A stretch of 64,000 nucleotides of DNA from Thermomicrobiales bacterium (lineage in GTDB: Bacteria > Chloroflexota > Chloroflexia > Thermomicrobiales > UBA6265): contig JAHBVL010000003.1 of assembly GCA_019637585.1 (NCBI GenBank), forward strand, positions 491,225 to 555,224. The letters are read 5' to 3'. Position numbers and translations under genes: made by a program. The notes beneath the pieces are model-generated. The model made no database searches, had not been told where the DNA came from, and worked only from the letters and a program-made list of their open reading frames with translations. Below, in pieces: positions 33,908 through 42,630 of the stretch (positions are counted from its first letter, which is position 1; every line of letters begins with the position of its first letter).

Positions 33908-34414
33908 ATGTCGGTCGCGATCATCGTTGCCAGCCGGCATGGCAGCACTCGGGAAATCGCCGAGGAGATGGCCCGGTGTCTCCGCCATCACGGCATCGGT
34001 TCGACCCTGTATGAAGCTGGCGAGCCAGTCAACCTGCGCGGCCGGACCGGAGTCATCATCGGCAGTGCCGTCTACATGGGCAGATGGCTAAAAGAAGCCC
34101 GGACCTTCGTCGACGAGCATCAGGAGGAGCTGAGACAACGACCCGTCTGGCTCTTCTCCAGCGGCCCCGTCGGCGTCAACGCCACGAATCAGACGATCGA
34201 TGAGGTGATGCTGACCGAGCTCGTCACCCATTCGGGCGCTCTGGGTCATCAGACCTTTCTCGGCAAACTCGATCCCTCTCAGCTCAGCCGGTCGGAGCGA
34301 CTGCTCACGCGCATCGTCCATGCCCCGGAAGGGGATTTCCGGGATTTCGACGCCATCGACGCCTGGACCGAGGAGATCGCCCGCACCTTGCTGTCCGATC
34401 GGATCACGGAGTAA
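33908..34414 (+). CDS. Flavodoxin-domain protein, HemG-like
   Basis: A 168-residue protein with a flavodoxin fold. IIVASRHGSTREIAEEMA is the FMN phosphate loop, and VIIGSAVYMGRWLKEARTFV is the second FMN loop in the form typical of menaquinone-dependent protoporphyrinogen oxidase (HemG) relatives. The substrate is uncertain, because many such proteins only resemble HemG. A perfect AAGGAGG lies 8 bases before the ATG. The gene overlaps the next one, on the opposite strand, by 11 bases at the stop. Confidence 0.82.
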   Translation: MSVAIIVASRHGSTREIAEEMARCLRHHGIGSTLYEAGEPVNLRGRTGVIIGSAVYMGRWLKEARTFVDEHQEELRQRPVWLFSSGPVGVNATNQTIDEVMLTELVTHSGALGHQTFLGKLDPSQLSRSERLLTRIVHAPEGDFRDFDAIDAWTEEIARTLLSDRITE

Positions 34415-35471
34415 TCCCGCCCCAGAGATCGCCCACGATGAACCCTTCCTGGAATGGATCGGAGGGGTCCACAACATACTGCGCCATGCCGGTGATCCAC
34501 CCCTGTCCCGTGATCTCCGGAATCACCGCCGGATAGTCCCCGATCGTCGTTTCCTCGATCAGCCGACCCGTGAAGGTCGTGCCCATGATGCTCTCGTGCA
34601 CGAAATCAGTCTCTAACGGCAACTGACCCTTGGCGTGCAACACCGCCATCCGGGCGCAGGTGCCGGTACCGCACGCCGAGCGATCGAGCACGCCGGTCCA
34701 GGTCGATGAATCAGCCCAGTCGAACTGACCGGTGGAAACGACCACCGTGTTTTTCGACGACGCGCCCGGCAAGGTCGGCGGTCCGGAAAGCACGATGATG
34801 CTCACCCCTGCGATATCCGGATTGTCGGGATGAGCCACCGGCAGTTGTTCGCGAGCCGCGGCTTTGACCATTTCGCCCAACCGGACGATTTCAGCCCCCT
34901 GCTCGGGCACGATCTCCAGACCCAGGTCGGCGGCATCACAGAGGACGTACCACATCCCACCATATGCCACGTCGACCCGCAACGACCCGATCGTCGGGAC
35001 ATCGATCGTGGCGTCGAGGTGCGCGGCAAATGCCGGCACATTGCGGAAGGTCACGCCGGTGACCTTGCCCTGCTCGCACTGCGCACACACGCGCACCAGC
35101 CCCGCCGGCGCCTCCAGCACAAGCTCCGTCACTGGTTCGGTCATCGGCAGCATGCCGGTTTCGAGAAGGACCGTCACCGAGCAGATCGTATTGGAGCCGG
35201 ACATGGGCGGGTACTCCACCTGCTCCATGATGACGAAACCGGCGTCCGCGTCCGGATGGGTGGGCGGCAGGATCAGATTGCAGCAGAGCGCCGGATAGCC
35301 CCGCGGTTCGCGCAACATCAGCTTGCGCAACCCGTCCTGATGCCGTTGCAGATACTGCATCTTGGCGAACATCGTCTCGCCGGGCACGTCGAGCACGCCG
35401 CCGGTGATGACCCGGCCCGGCTCGCCCCCCGCATGTGCATCGACAGCAGTGATGACCCGGTTGACGCGCAT
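34404..35471 (-). CDS. Proline racemase-family enzyme (hydroxyproline epimerase or trans-3-hydroxyproline dehydratase)
   Basis: A 355-residue enzyme of the proline racemase superfamily. The second catalytic Cys is Cys267 in DRSACGTGTCA. At the first catalytic site the usual Cys of the racemase MCGHG is Ser91 (MSGSNT). In this superfamily Cys/Cys pairs are racemases or epimerases and Thr/Cys are dehydratases; Ser/Cys members have been reported with both 4-hydroxyproline epimerase and trans-3-hydroxyproline dehydratase activity. The gene overlaps the upstream GMC oxidoreductase by one base (TGATG), so the two are cotranslated. A role in hydroxyproline or related imino-acid breakdown is the best inference. 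Confidence 0.88.
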   Translation of the reverse strand: MRVNRVITAVDAHAGGEPGRVITGGVLDVPGETMFAKMQYLQRHQDGLRKLMLREPRGYPALCCNLILPPTHPDADAGFVIMEQVEYPPMSGSNTICSVTVLLETGMLPMTEPVTELVLEAPAGLVRVCAQCEQGKVTGVTFRNVPAFAAHLDATIDVPTIGSLRVDVAYGGMWYVLCDAADLGLEIVPEQGAEIVRLGEMVKAAAREQLPVAHPDNPDIAGVSIIVLSGPPTLPGASSKNTVVVSTGQFDWADSSTWTGVLDRSACGTGTCARMAVLHAKGQLPLETDFVHESIMGTTFTGRLIEETTIGDYPAVIPEITGQGWITGMAQYVVDPSDPFQEGFIVGDLWGGITP

Positions 35472-37183
35472 CAGCTTGCCTGTTGTCCAGCGATGGCCGC
35501 CGCGATCTTCTCACCGATCATGATCGCCGGCAAATTGGTGTTGGCTCGCGGCACGAACGGCATCAGCGACGCATCCCCGATCCTCAATCCCTCGACGCCA
35601 TAGACTTTGCCGGTCGGATCGGTCACTGCTCCAGGATCGTTTTCGCGACCCATGCGGGCTGTTCCGCAGCAGTGCCACGTGCCGTGACTTCGTTCCCTGA
35701 TGAACGCCTCCAGCGCCCGCTCATCGCGAATCAGGTCGAAGAGGGAGAGCCCTCCCGAGATCTTCCGTTCGACAACCCGGCGTCGAACCGAGGCGGGGGC
35801 GTCCGCCAGACGCGCCCACGGTTCGGTGCGAACGCGATTGCCGCGCGTGACGACTGCGAGATCGCGCGACTTCTCTGTGTAGCTGGTGGGGAATGGATAG
35901 TGTGCGGCTTTCTGCATTTCCGGATGCCGGTACAACGCCGCCAGGCGGACGAGCGCATCCTGCAGACGAAGCCGGTCGCGATCGTCGCTCAGCAGATTGA
36001 GCTCGACCCGCGGTTCGGCCAGCGGGTTGGCGGATTCGATTTCGACCCATCCCTGCGAGTAAGCGCGATTCACCCAAACCAGGAAGCCGCCGAGTTTCTG
36101 TCCGAGCGGATGCCATCCGCTCCGGTTGACGATGACGCCATACATGTCGACCGGATCGCAACCGTCGAGGTCCGAGCTATACCGGAAGCCCCCGAAGATA
36201 TGACGTCGCAGACTCCAGGGCTGCCGCGCGGCCGGATCGAGCAACGACGACACCGCGATCTGCGGATGCTCCTGCAGATTGCGACCCACCCCCGGCCGGT
36301 CGGCAACGACATCGACGCCCACGCGTTGCAGGAGTGAGCCAGGGCCGATCCCTGAACGCTGCAGGAGCGCCGGCGTGTGCAGAGCGCCCGCCGCGACGAC
36401 GACTTCGCCCGCCTGTAGATGCTCCCCGATCCCGCCGAGAATGCGGACATCGACGCCCGTGGCCCGTTTCCCATCGAAGGTGATCCGCAGCGCCTGTGTA
36501 TCAGGGAAGAGGACGAGATTCGGGCGCGATCGTACTGGCGCCGTCAAATACGCCGCGGCGGTCGACGCACGTCGCTCTCCGTCGTTGTTGATGACGATGG
36601 GAAACCAGGCCGGATCGAAATCCTCGTGCTGGCACGCCGTGTAGGGCAGTCCCGACGCTTCGAGCGCTTGGGCCGCGGCCCGCGAGAACCCGGGCCATTC
36701 ATCGAGCCCGACCCGCCGCAGCGGGAGTGGCCCGTCGCTGCCATGCATGGCACCCTTGCAGTCGGCGTCCCTCTCCAGTTTTCGGAAGAACGGGAGAACC
36801 TCCTCCCAGTTCCATCCCGTGGCGCCCTCCGCTGCCCAACCGTCGTAGTCATCCGGAGAGCCGCGATTGGCCATCATCCCATTGATCGACGATCCCCCAC
36901 CCATTACCCTGGCCTGCTCGTAGCGACGTCTGGTGCGGGTATCCGGACCCGAGTCCGGCGGCGGCTGATGGTAGACGCGAAGCTCGCGCCAGTGATGCCG
37001 GGGATCGAAGTAGGCAACGATCGGGTAGCTGTCCCAGATCACCTGATCGGTGTGATTCGGCGGCGTGTCAGGCCCCGCTTCGACCAGCGCAACCGTTCGC
37101 CCGGGATTTTCGGACAACCGGCTGGCCAGCACACATCCCGCCGACCCGCCGCCAATGATCACAACATCGAATCGTCTCGTCAT
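35471..37183 (-). CDS. GMC-family FAD oxidoreductase (choline dehydrogenase-like)
   Basis: A 570-residue flavoenzyme. The FAD-binding GGGSAG is at residues 12-17 (DVVIIGGGSAGCVLASRL). The first GMC signature is ARVMGGGSSINGM, and the second is AGALHTPALLQRSGIG. The catalytic His is in HGTWHCCGTARMG, and the terminal region has RIGDASLMPFVPRANTNLP. It oxidises an alcohol group, but choline is only one possibility. Linkage to a proline racemase-family enzyme suggests a different substrate. The start at 37183 has a weak ribosome-binding site, though the N-terminus is canonical. Upstream is a repeat-rich gap. Confidence 0.92.
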   Translation of the reverse strand: MTRRFDVVIIGGGSAGCVLASRLSENPGRTVALVEAGPDTPPNHTDQVIWDSYPIVAYFDPRHHWRELRVYHQPPPDSGPDTRTRRRYEQARVMGGGSSINGMMANRGSPDDYDGWAAEGATGWNWEEVLPFFRKLERDADCKGAMHGSDGPLPLRRVGLDEWPGFSRAAAQALEASGLPYTACQHEDFDPAWFPIVINNDGERRASTAAAYLTAPVRSRPNLVLFPDTQALRITFDGKRATGVDVRILGGIGEHLQAGEVVVAAGALHTPALLQRSGIGPGSLLQRVGVDVVADRPGVGRNLQEHPQIAVSSLLDPAARQPWSLRRHIFGGFRYSSDLDGCDPVDMYGVIVNRSGWHPLGQKLGGFLVWVNRAYSQGWVEIESANPLAEPRVELNLLSDDRDRLRLQDALVRLAALYRHPEMQKAAHYPFPTSYTEKSRDLAVVTRGNRVRTEPWARLADAPASVRRRVVERKISGGLSLFDLIRDERALEAFIRERSHGTWHCCGTARMGRENDPGAVTDPTGKVYGVEGLRIGDASLMPFVPRANTNLPAIMIGEKIAAAIAGQQAS

Positions 37184-37241
37184 GCTGGAAGTATCGCAGG
37201 TTCTCCGCGGTGATCACCCTGCAGCAGAGAACCCGCCGATG

Positions 37242-37319
37242 TTCCAAATCGGCCTGTAGCTGAAACCCTGCCTACATTCCAAATCGGCCTGTAGCTGAAA
37301 CCCTGCCTACATTCCAAAT
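37242..37319. repeat. 35-bp direct tandem repeat, about 2.2 units
   Basis: The unit starts TTCCAAATCGGCCTGTAGCT and continues with GAAACCCTGCCTACA. Units begin at 37242, 37277 and 37312, the last being truncated. Each unit contains GTAGCTG and CCTAC, which resemble the ends of the inverted-repeat element that follows immediately. Confidence 0.9.
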
Positions 37320-37325
37320 AACCCT

Positions 37326-37470
37326 GTAGCCGCAGACCCCCGTGTCTGCCCCACAACCCCAGCGATGGTCGTACGAAGACCAGACATTTCAGGTGCAGAT
37401 GTAACGACGCACCATGCGACGCGTGACGCCTGTTTCCCATGAAAAAGCAGACACGGGGGTCTGCAGCTAC
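37326..37470. repeat. Inverted-repeat element, GTAGCTGCAGACCCCC family, copy C
   Basis: GTAGCCGCAGACCCCCGTGT on the left and its inverse (GGGGGTCTGCAGCTAC) on the right flank about 95 bases. The inner part contains TTTCCCATGA, as copy B does. The gap 37184-37591 holds this element, the tandem repeat and the terminator, and no gene. Confidence 0.85.
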
Positions 37471-37528
37471 CAGAGATTCGATCACGGGCAGAGACACGTG
37501 GGCTACAAGATGGCGCATCAATGGGAAT

Positions 37529-37551
37529 GCCCGGCCGTTGAACGGCCGGGC
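37529..37551 (-). terminator. Terminator of the cytochrome oxidase operon
   Basis: GCCCGGCCGT, TGA, ACGGCCGGGC form a perfect 10-base stem with a 3-base loop, 41 bases after the stop codon of the last gene of the operon on the minus strand. On that strand the stem is followed by ATTCCCATTG, only mildly T-rich. Confidence 0.65.
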
Positions 37552-37591
37552 GTTGTGCACGGAATCTGTGATCGATCGAAAGGCGACCCGC

Positions 37592-38227
37592 CTAATAGAG
37601 GGGCGTCTCCTTCGGACGCTCGATCCGGCTGAAACTCGCCGGCGGGCGATTCCAGCCCAGCGACTCGGTTTCGTCGCCGGCGACGGCAAGGAAGGCACTC
37701 CGCGTCTTCGGGTAGACGGCCGTGATCGCCTCGACCGGAATCCACAGGTCAGCCGCCGCACCATGCAGCCCCCGGCCATAGATCAGTGTTCTCTGGACCG
37801 AACCGACATCCTCGACACTCTTCAGAATGTCGCCGACTTCGGCAAGCGCGCCGTTCCGGGCATAGAGGGTGTAGCCAGGGACCAGATCGGCCACCGTACC
37901 AGCCGGACCATGCCGCTCTGTGAGATTGGCCGCGACGCCAACGAGTTCGCCCCGCATCGGTTTGCCACCGATGGCGACTTCCTTGTCCAGGGGCCCGAGC
38001 GCACCGGCCGGGCGAGAATTCAGCAATGCGGCAACTGCCAGGATGCCGACGGTCAGCCCGACGCCGAGCCACAGCTCGCGACGCTTGAGCTCGGAGGTGA
38101 CGTCACCATCGTATGCATTCAGGAGAGACTCACCAATGAGCACAATGAGCCCGCCGGTAACCAGGAACGCCAGCAGGCATACCAGCACTGGCCGGATCCA
38201 TCTGACGCTCACGTACTCAATTGCCAT
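37592..38227 (-). CDS. Membrane protein with PRC-barrel-like C-terminal domain
   Basis: A 211-residue protein with two N-terminal membrane helices (VLVCLLAFLVTGGLIVLI and LWLGVGLTVGILAVAALL). The C-terminal 110 residues (GKPMRGELVGVAANLTE through WIPVEAITAVYPKTRSAFLAV) resemble a PRC-barrel beta fold, with a VGDILKSVEDVGSV strand pair. GGGGAGAGGAACG precedes the ATG at 38227. It is the last gene of the oxidase operon and overlaps the preceding gene by 11 bases. I do not recognise a defined family; a link with oxidase assembly is only positional. Confidence 0.65.
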   Translation of the reverse strand: MAIEYVSVRWIRPVLVCLLAFLVTGGLIVLIGESLLNAYDGDVTSELKRRELWLGVGLTVGILAVAALLNSRPAGALGPLDKEVAIGGKPMRGELVGVAANLTERHGPAGTVADLVPGYTLYARNGALAEVGDILKSVEDVGSVQRTLIYGRGLHGAAADLWIPVEAITAVYPKTRSAFLAVAGDETESLGWNRPPASFSRIERPKETPLY

Positions 38228-38582
38228 CGTTCCTCTCCCCGAATCTACCAATTCCCATGTCCAGCATCACGCCGGACGCGGGTTCTTCACCAATCATCCA
38301 TTCAGATAACTGCAGCTCCGCTCGCCGCCGCCGAATCCTCCGCACCCGGATTTCGTAGAGGAGCGGACCAGGGAGCGCCAATGCAGGAATGATAAGCCAT
38401 GGCCATGTAGTTATGGAGAGGATGTATTTCGCTTCCGACGTCCATCCAGCCGCCCAGACCGTGGCTATCACCGTCACGATCTTGAACACGAACAACACCC
38501 AGAGAAAAGCACGCACCGTCGCCCGGGCGTCTTCGCTCTCTCCGGAGATGTCGGCATCGGCGTTGGGGTCGAGCAGGCGCAT
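38217..38582 (-). CDS. Small membrane protein of unknown function
   Basis: About 121 residues with two membrane helices (FLWVLFVFKIVTVIATVWAAG and ILSITTWPWLIIPALALPG), followed by a basic segment (RRIRRRRAE) and a polar tail. No family recognised. The ATG at 38582 and a TTG at 38591 are both possible starts. It lies between ctaG and the PRC-barrel-like gene, overlapping the latter, and so belongs to the oxidase operon. Confidence 0.65.
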   Translation of the reverse strand: MRLLDPNADADISGESEDARATVRAFLWVLFVFKIVTVIATVWAAGWTSEAKYILSITTWPWLIIPALALPGPLLYEIRVRRIRRRRAELQLSEWMIGEEPASGVMLDMGIGRFGERNDGN

Positions 38583-38599
38583 GAGCAACAACCATCGCG

Positions 38600-39514
38600 T
38601 CAGCGCGTCGGAGCGTGATTGGGTTCCGGACTGGCCGGGATGGAGAGCCCCGTCCGCTCATCATCATCCGCCCGGCGCCCCCATCGCAGAAAGATCGACG
38701 TGATCCACAGGAAATAGATCGAGCTGCCTCCCACCCACATCATTAGTCCGGCAAGCTGCTGATCGACGTCGAGCGCGATCCCGAAAATACGCGGGGAGTT
38801 CTCGTAGAAGTGGTACATCGGCACCGCGCCAAAGGTGATGAACGCCCCCACCACCCCGGAGGGCAGACTGGTCAGAAAGAGATAGAGGCATTGCAGCGGT
38901 TCGGTGAGACGGGGCCATGCGGGAAGCGGACCGAGCACTGGCCACCAGCCGATCAACGCCGCGATCATGAACGATCCATGCTGCAACACATGGATCGGTT
39001 CAGACTGCAGGGCGCGATCGTAAACACCCGGAACGTGCCAGACGATGATGATGGCGTTGGAGATGAAGAGCGCCGGCACGAATCTGGTGACTGCGTACCC
39101 AATACTGTTGATCGCTGGTTGGCGGGTCAGGGGCTCGAGCAGCCATGACGGCGTTCCCGCCAGCCAGAGGGGCGCCACGGCGAAGAGGAGCAGCATGTGC
39201 TGCGTCATATGCGCGCTGAGCAGGTAGTTGTCCGACCAATCGTCGAGCGGCGGTCCCAATGCGACGATGAAGAGCGCGCAGCCAAGCAGAAAGAGAACGC
39301 GCTGTTTGCGGGTGACGATCCGCTCCGCGGCATCGGGACGGGAGTTGTTGAAATGCCCGGTTGCCAGCACATAAGCGGCGGCAATGGCAAAGGCTGCCAG
39401 CACGACGGTCGGATCGATCCGCCAGTTGCTGTGCAGCCAACCCGTAGGAAACCCTACGCCACTATGGAGGATGGGCCAGTTCGCCAAAGGAATGAACTCG
39501 ATTTCCCGCCGCAA
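38600..39514 (-). CDS. ctaG: Cytochrome c oxidase assembly protein CtaG (caa3 type)
   Basis: A 304-residue protein with seven or more helices. It has the patterns of Bacillus-type CtaG: LGPPLDDWSDNYLLSAHMTQHMLLLFAVAPLWLAG with its His residues, IIVWHVPGVYDRAL, and LQHGSFMIAALIGWWPV. It is needed for assembly of caa3 oxidase and is unrelated to the copper protein also called CtaG/Cox11. The start codon is taken as TTG at 39514, with a poorly spaced GGAG; the N-terminus before NWPILHSGVG is uncertain. It follows the subunit IV gene by 36 bases. Confidence 0.88.
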   Translation of the reverse strand: MRREIEFIPLANWPILHSGVGFPTGWLHSNWRIDPTVVLAAFAIAAAYVLATGHFNNSRPDAAERIVTRKQRVLFLLGCALFIVALGPPLDDWSDNYLLSAHMTQHMLLLFAVAPLWLAGTPSWLLEPLTRQPAINSIGYAVTRFVPALFISNAIIIVWHVPGVYDRALQSEPIHVLQHGSFMIAALIGWWPVLGPLPAWPRLTEPLQCLYLFLTSLPSGVVGAFITFGAVPMYHFYENSPRIFGIALDVDQQLAGLMMWVGGSSIYFLWITSIFLRWGRRADDDERTGLSIPASPEPNHAPTR

Positions 39515-39550
39515 TCGGAGAGTAAGCTCCAGGCCCGCAACGCGTCCCGG

Positions 39551-39901
39551 CTACGAAATGAATCCACCCGGACCGAAGTCGATCGTGTGCACCCGCAACA
39601 ACGCAATGAGCGCACCGATCACCGCCAATGAGCCAACCAGCGCGGCGATGAACATATACCGGAAAAGCGGCGAATCGAACTTGAGATGCATGTAGTACCC
39701 GATGACCGTCAGGAACTTGCCGATCGACAGGATGAACAGGGCCGGGACCAGCGCCCCGGAATCGTGCATCCAGTCGATGTAGTAGATCGCGACCTCGATG
39801 GCCGTGATGATCGTCAGAATGATGGCGATCTTGATGTACTTCTGCTCGCTCGGATGCTCGTGCTCGCCATGATCGGCTGCTGCCAATGCACCATGTGTCA
39901 T
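39551..39901 (-). CDS. ctaF: Cytochrome c oxidase subunit IV (prokaryotic CtaF/CyoD-like)
   Basis: A 116-residue protein with three helices: IKIAIILTIITAIEVAIYYI, ALFILSIGKFLTVIGYYMHL and MFIAALVGSLAVIGALIALL. The LKFDSPLF turn between helices 2 and 3 is typical of this subunit. The N-terminus is His-rich and soluble (HGEHEHPSEQ). GGGGGAACTGAGCG precedes the ATG. It sits between subunit III and ctaG in the usual caa3 order. Confidence 0.92.
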   Translation of the reverse strand: MTHGALAAADHGEHEHPSEQKYIKIAIILTIITAIEVAIYYIDWMHDSGALVPALFILSIGKFLTVIGYYMHLKFDSPLFRYMFIAALVGSLAVIGALIALLRVHTIDFGPGGFIS

Positions 39902-39920
39902 CGCTCAGTTCCCCCTGCCC

Positions 39921-40652
39921 TTAGCCGAGCCCGATTTGCCGAAGCGCCCCTTCGGCTTCGTGGGTGATGGTCGAGATTTCGTCGTACGGAATCAGGTAGA
40001 CGAGCGTGAAGATCACGATCCAGACGATATCCACGAAGTGCCAGTAGAGTCCGGCGATCTCCACATTGAGCGCCTGATCCTTTCGGACACCGCCGCGCAA
40101 AGACATGATCAGCAACGACATCAACCAGATGACGCCGATCGTCACGTGCGCGCCATGGAAACCGGTTAGGGTGAAGAACGAGCTGCCGAAGATGTTCGTC
40201 GTCAGACCAAGACCTTCGTGCTTGAACTCGGTGAATTCGAAGAACTGACCACCCAGAAAGACGGCTCCCAGAAGCGCGGTGGCGCCCAGCCAGATGCGCA
40301 GCCCTCGCACATTCCCCTTCTGGATCGAGGCCAGCGCCAGCACCATCGTCAGCGAGCTCATCAGCAGCACGAACGCGCTGATCGACGTGTAGGGAATATC
40401 CAGAATCTCGTGCGGCAGCGGACCAATGCCCTGCCCCGCCTGGTAGAGCCGTTCGGCTTCGCCGCGATAGATCATATACATCGCGATCAGCGAGCCAAAG
40501 AACATGCAGTCGGAGGCCAGGAAGGCCCACATGGCGATCTTGCGGCTGTCCAGCCCGGTGCTGGTGGGCGGATGCCCGGAATGATCGGCTCCGCCAATAT
40601 GCGATTCACCGCCCCCGTGCGCGGTTTCGAGTGTGGCAACTGCCTGAGCCAA
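39921..40652 (-). CDS. ctaE: Cytochrome c oxidase subunit III
   Basis: A 243-residue protein with about five helices, the short form usual in caa3 oxidases. Landmarks are KIAMWAFLASDCMFFGSLIA, EFKHEGLGLTTNIFGSSFFTLTGFHGAHVTIGV and WHFVDIVWIVIFTLVYL. The Glu and His residues of the last two segments are conserved in the family. The start is TTG at 40652 with GAGGAGG 8 bases upstream. It lies 37 bases after subunit I. Confidence 0.95.
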   Translation of the reverse strand: MAQAVATLETAHGGGESHIGGADHSGHPPTSTGLDSRKIAMWAFLASDCMFFGSLIAMYMIYRGEAERLYQAGQGIGPLPHEILDIPYTSISAFVLLMSSLTMVLALASIQKGNVRGLRIWLGATALLGAVFLGGQFFEFTEFKHEGLGLTTNIFGSSFFTLTGFHGAHVTIGVIWLMSLLIMSLRGGVRKDQALNVEIAGLYWHFVDIVWIVIFTLVYLIPYDEISTITHEAEGALRQIGLG

Positions 40653-40689
40653 TGTGATTCCTCCTCTGAACGCCTTTCGCCGCGCTTCT

Positions 40690-42570
40690 CTAACCCGCCG
40701 GCTCGAAGGCCCAGGCGTAAATAGCGACCACCATGATCAACCCACCGATCGGAACCAGAATCGGCAAATGGAGCAGACCGATGGTCAACACCGGATTGTC
40801 GATGAGCATTCCCAGTGCCAGGATGAAAAAGCCAAACGCACTGACAAGCGGGAAATAGGACGGGTTCGGCAGGTGGATCGATGATGGGTCCACTTGCTCC
40901 TTGGGCGCGGGCGCCTTGCGCTCCACTCCCGAACCAGCGCCATGGTCGCCATATTTGTCCCACCACAGCTGATCGCGATGGGTGATCTCCGGAATGGAGG
41001 CGAAGTTGTAGACGGGCGGTGGCGATGATGTCGCCCATTCGATTGTGGCGGCATCCCACGGATCGTCGGAAGCGACTTCACCATTCCGGAGCGTCTTCAC
41101 GACATTGATGATGAACACGAGGAACGACGTGGCCAGCACAAACGCGCCGATCGTGATGAAGAGGTTCCAGGGACCCCAGCCACTGTCTTCCGAATAGGTG
41201 AAGTACCGGCGAGGCATTCCGGCCAGACCGACAAAGTGCATGGGGAAGAAGGTGGCGTTGAACCCGACGAACGCCATCCAGAAATTCCACTTGCCCAACC
41301 GCTCATCGAGCAGGCGTCCGGTGATCTTGGGGAACCAGAAGTATGTTCCGGCCATCAACCCGAACACCGTGCCGCCGAAGAGCACATAGTGGAAGTGCGC
41401 GATGATGAAATAGGTGTCGTTCTGCTGCGAGTCGACGGGCGGCGAGGCGTGCATGACACCCGACAATCCTCCGATCACGAACTGGGAGACCAGTCCGACG
41501 GCAAAGAGCATCGCGGTGGTGAACCGCAGCGATCCTTTCACCATCGTTCCCAGCCAGTTGAAGATCTTGACGCCGGTGGGTATCGCGATCAGCATCGTCG
41601 AACCCGCGAAGACGGCATTTGCCGTCGGCCCCATGCCCACCGTGAACATGTGGTGCGCCCAGACGCCGAAGCCGAGGAAAGCGATCGCGCAGGTGGCGTA
41701 AACCATCACCGAGTAGCCGAAGAGCGGTTTCCGGGAGAAGACCGGAATGATCTCCGACACGATGCCGAAAGCCGGCAGCACGAGGATGTAGACCTCCGGA
41801 TGGCCGAAGACCCAGAAGAGGTGCTGCCAGAGCAACGGGTCGCCGCCTGCCGCGTACTCATAGAAGCCGGTGCCGGCGTAGCGGTCGAATGCCAGCAGAA
41901 TGAGCGCGGCGGTGATGGCCGGGAAGGCCATGACCAGCAGAATCGACACGATCAGCGTCGTCCAGCTGAAGATCGGCATGCGCATCATGGTCATGCCCGG
42001 AGCGCGCATATTGATGACCGTGACGATCATGTTGAACGCCGCGAGCATCGACGCGACGCCGAGAACCTGCAGACCGATCAGCCAGAAATCGACATTCCGG
42101 CCCGGATTCCACGAGGTCGACGTCAACGGCGCGTAGCCGTACCAGCCGGCGTTGGGCGCCGCATGGAAAAACCAGGAGAGGTTGAGGATGATGCCGCCGC
42201 CGAGGAAGATCCAGTAGCTGTAGGCATTCAATCGCGGAAACGCCACGTCCCTGGCGCCGATTTGCAGCGGCATGACGTAGTTGAAAAACGCCACGCTCAT
42301 CGGCATCAACGCGAGGAAGATCATCGTCGTGCCGTGCATGGTGAAGAGTTCGTTGTATCGCGCTGCGCTGACCACATCGAGGTTCGGACGCGCCAGCTGC
42401 GTGCGGATGATCAACGCTTCCACTCCGCCAAGCAGAAGAAACAGGAACGCGGTCACCCCGTACATGATGCCGATCCGCTTGTGATCGACAGTGGTCAGCC
42501 AGCTCCAAAGGCCCGTGGCCGGTTTGGTGATGGGTTGTGCCATGACCTGTGGCTGGGCAATCGATGCCAT
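40690..42570 (-). CDS. ctaD: Cytochrome c oxidase subunit I (caa3, type A heme-copper oxidase)
   Basis: A 626-residue catalytic subunit. Heme and CuB ligands are visible: His in FTMHGTTMIF, HPEVY (His and the cross-linked Tyr), WAHHMFT, and HFHYVLFGG. The D-channel Asp (GARDVAFPRLN), the gating Glu in HPEVYI and the K-channel Lys (AIPTGVKIF) are present, so it is an A-type proton pump. At the position of the Mg-site His (bovine HDTYY) it has Asn (QQNDTYF). The C-terminal 120 residues add two more helices, as in other caa3 subunits I with extra helices. AGGAGC precedes the ATG. Confidence 0.97.
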   Translation of the reverse strand: MASIAQPQVMAQPITKPATGLWSWLTTVDHKRIGIMYGVTAFLFLLLGGVEALIIRTQLARPNLDVVSAARYNELFTMHGTTMIFLALMPMSVAFFNYVMPLQIGARDVAFPRLNAYSYWIFLGGGIILNLSWFFHAAPNAGWYGYAPLTSTSWNPGRNVDFWLIGLQVLGVASMLAAFNMIVTVINMRAPGMTMMRMPIFSWTTLIVSILLVMAFPAITAALILLAFDRYAGTGFYEYAAGGDPLLWQHLFWVFGHPEVYILVLPAFGIVSEIIPVFSRKPLFGYSVMVYATCAIAFLGFGVWAHHMFTVGMGPTANAVFAGSTMLIAIPTGVKIFNWLGTMVKGSLRFTTAMLFAVGLVSQFVIGGLSGVMHASPPVDSQQNDTYFIIAHFHYVLFGGTVFGLMAGTYFWFPKITGRLLDERLGKWNFWMAFVGFNATFFPMHFVGLAGMPRRYFTYSEDSGWGPWNLFITIGAFVLATSFLVFIINVVKTLRNGEVASDDPWDAATIEWATSSPPPVYNFASIPEITHRDQLWWDKYGDHGAGSGVERKAPAPKEQVDPSSIHLPNPSYFPLVSAFGFFILALGMLIDNPVLTIGLLHLPILVPIGGLIMVVAIYAWAFEPAG

Positions 42571-42630
42571 TGTTCCGCTCCTGCCTGCGAGTGTTCGCGT
42601 TCCTGTGATTCCGCGTCCGATGGTGTTCGA

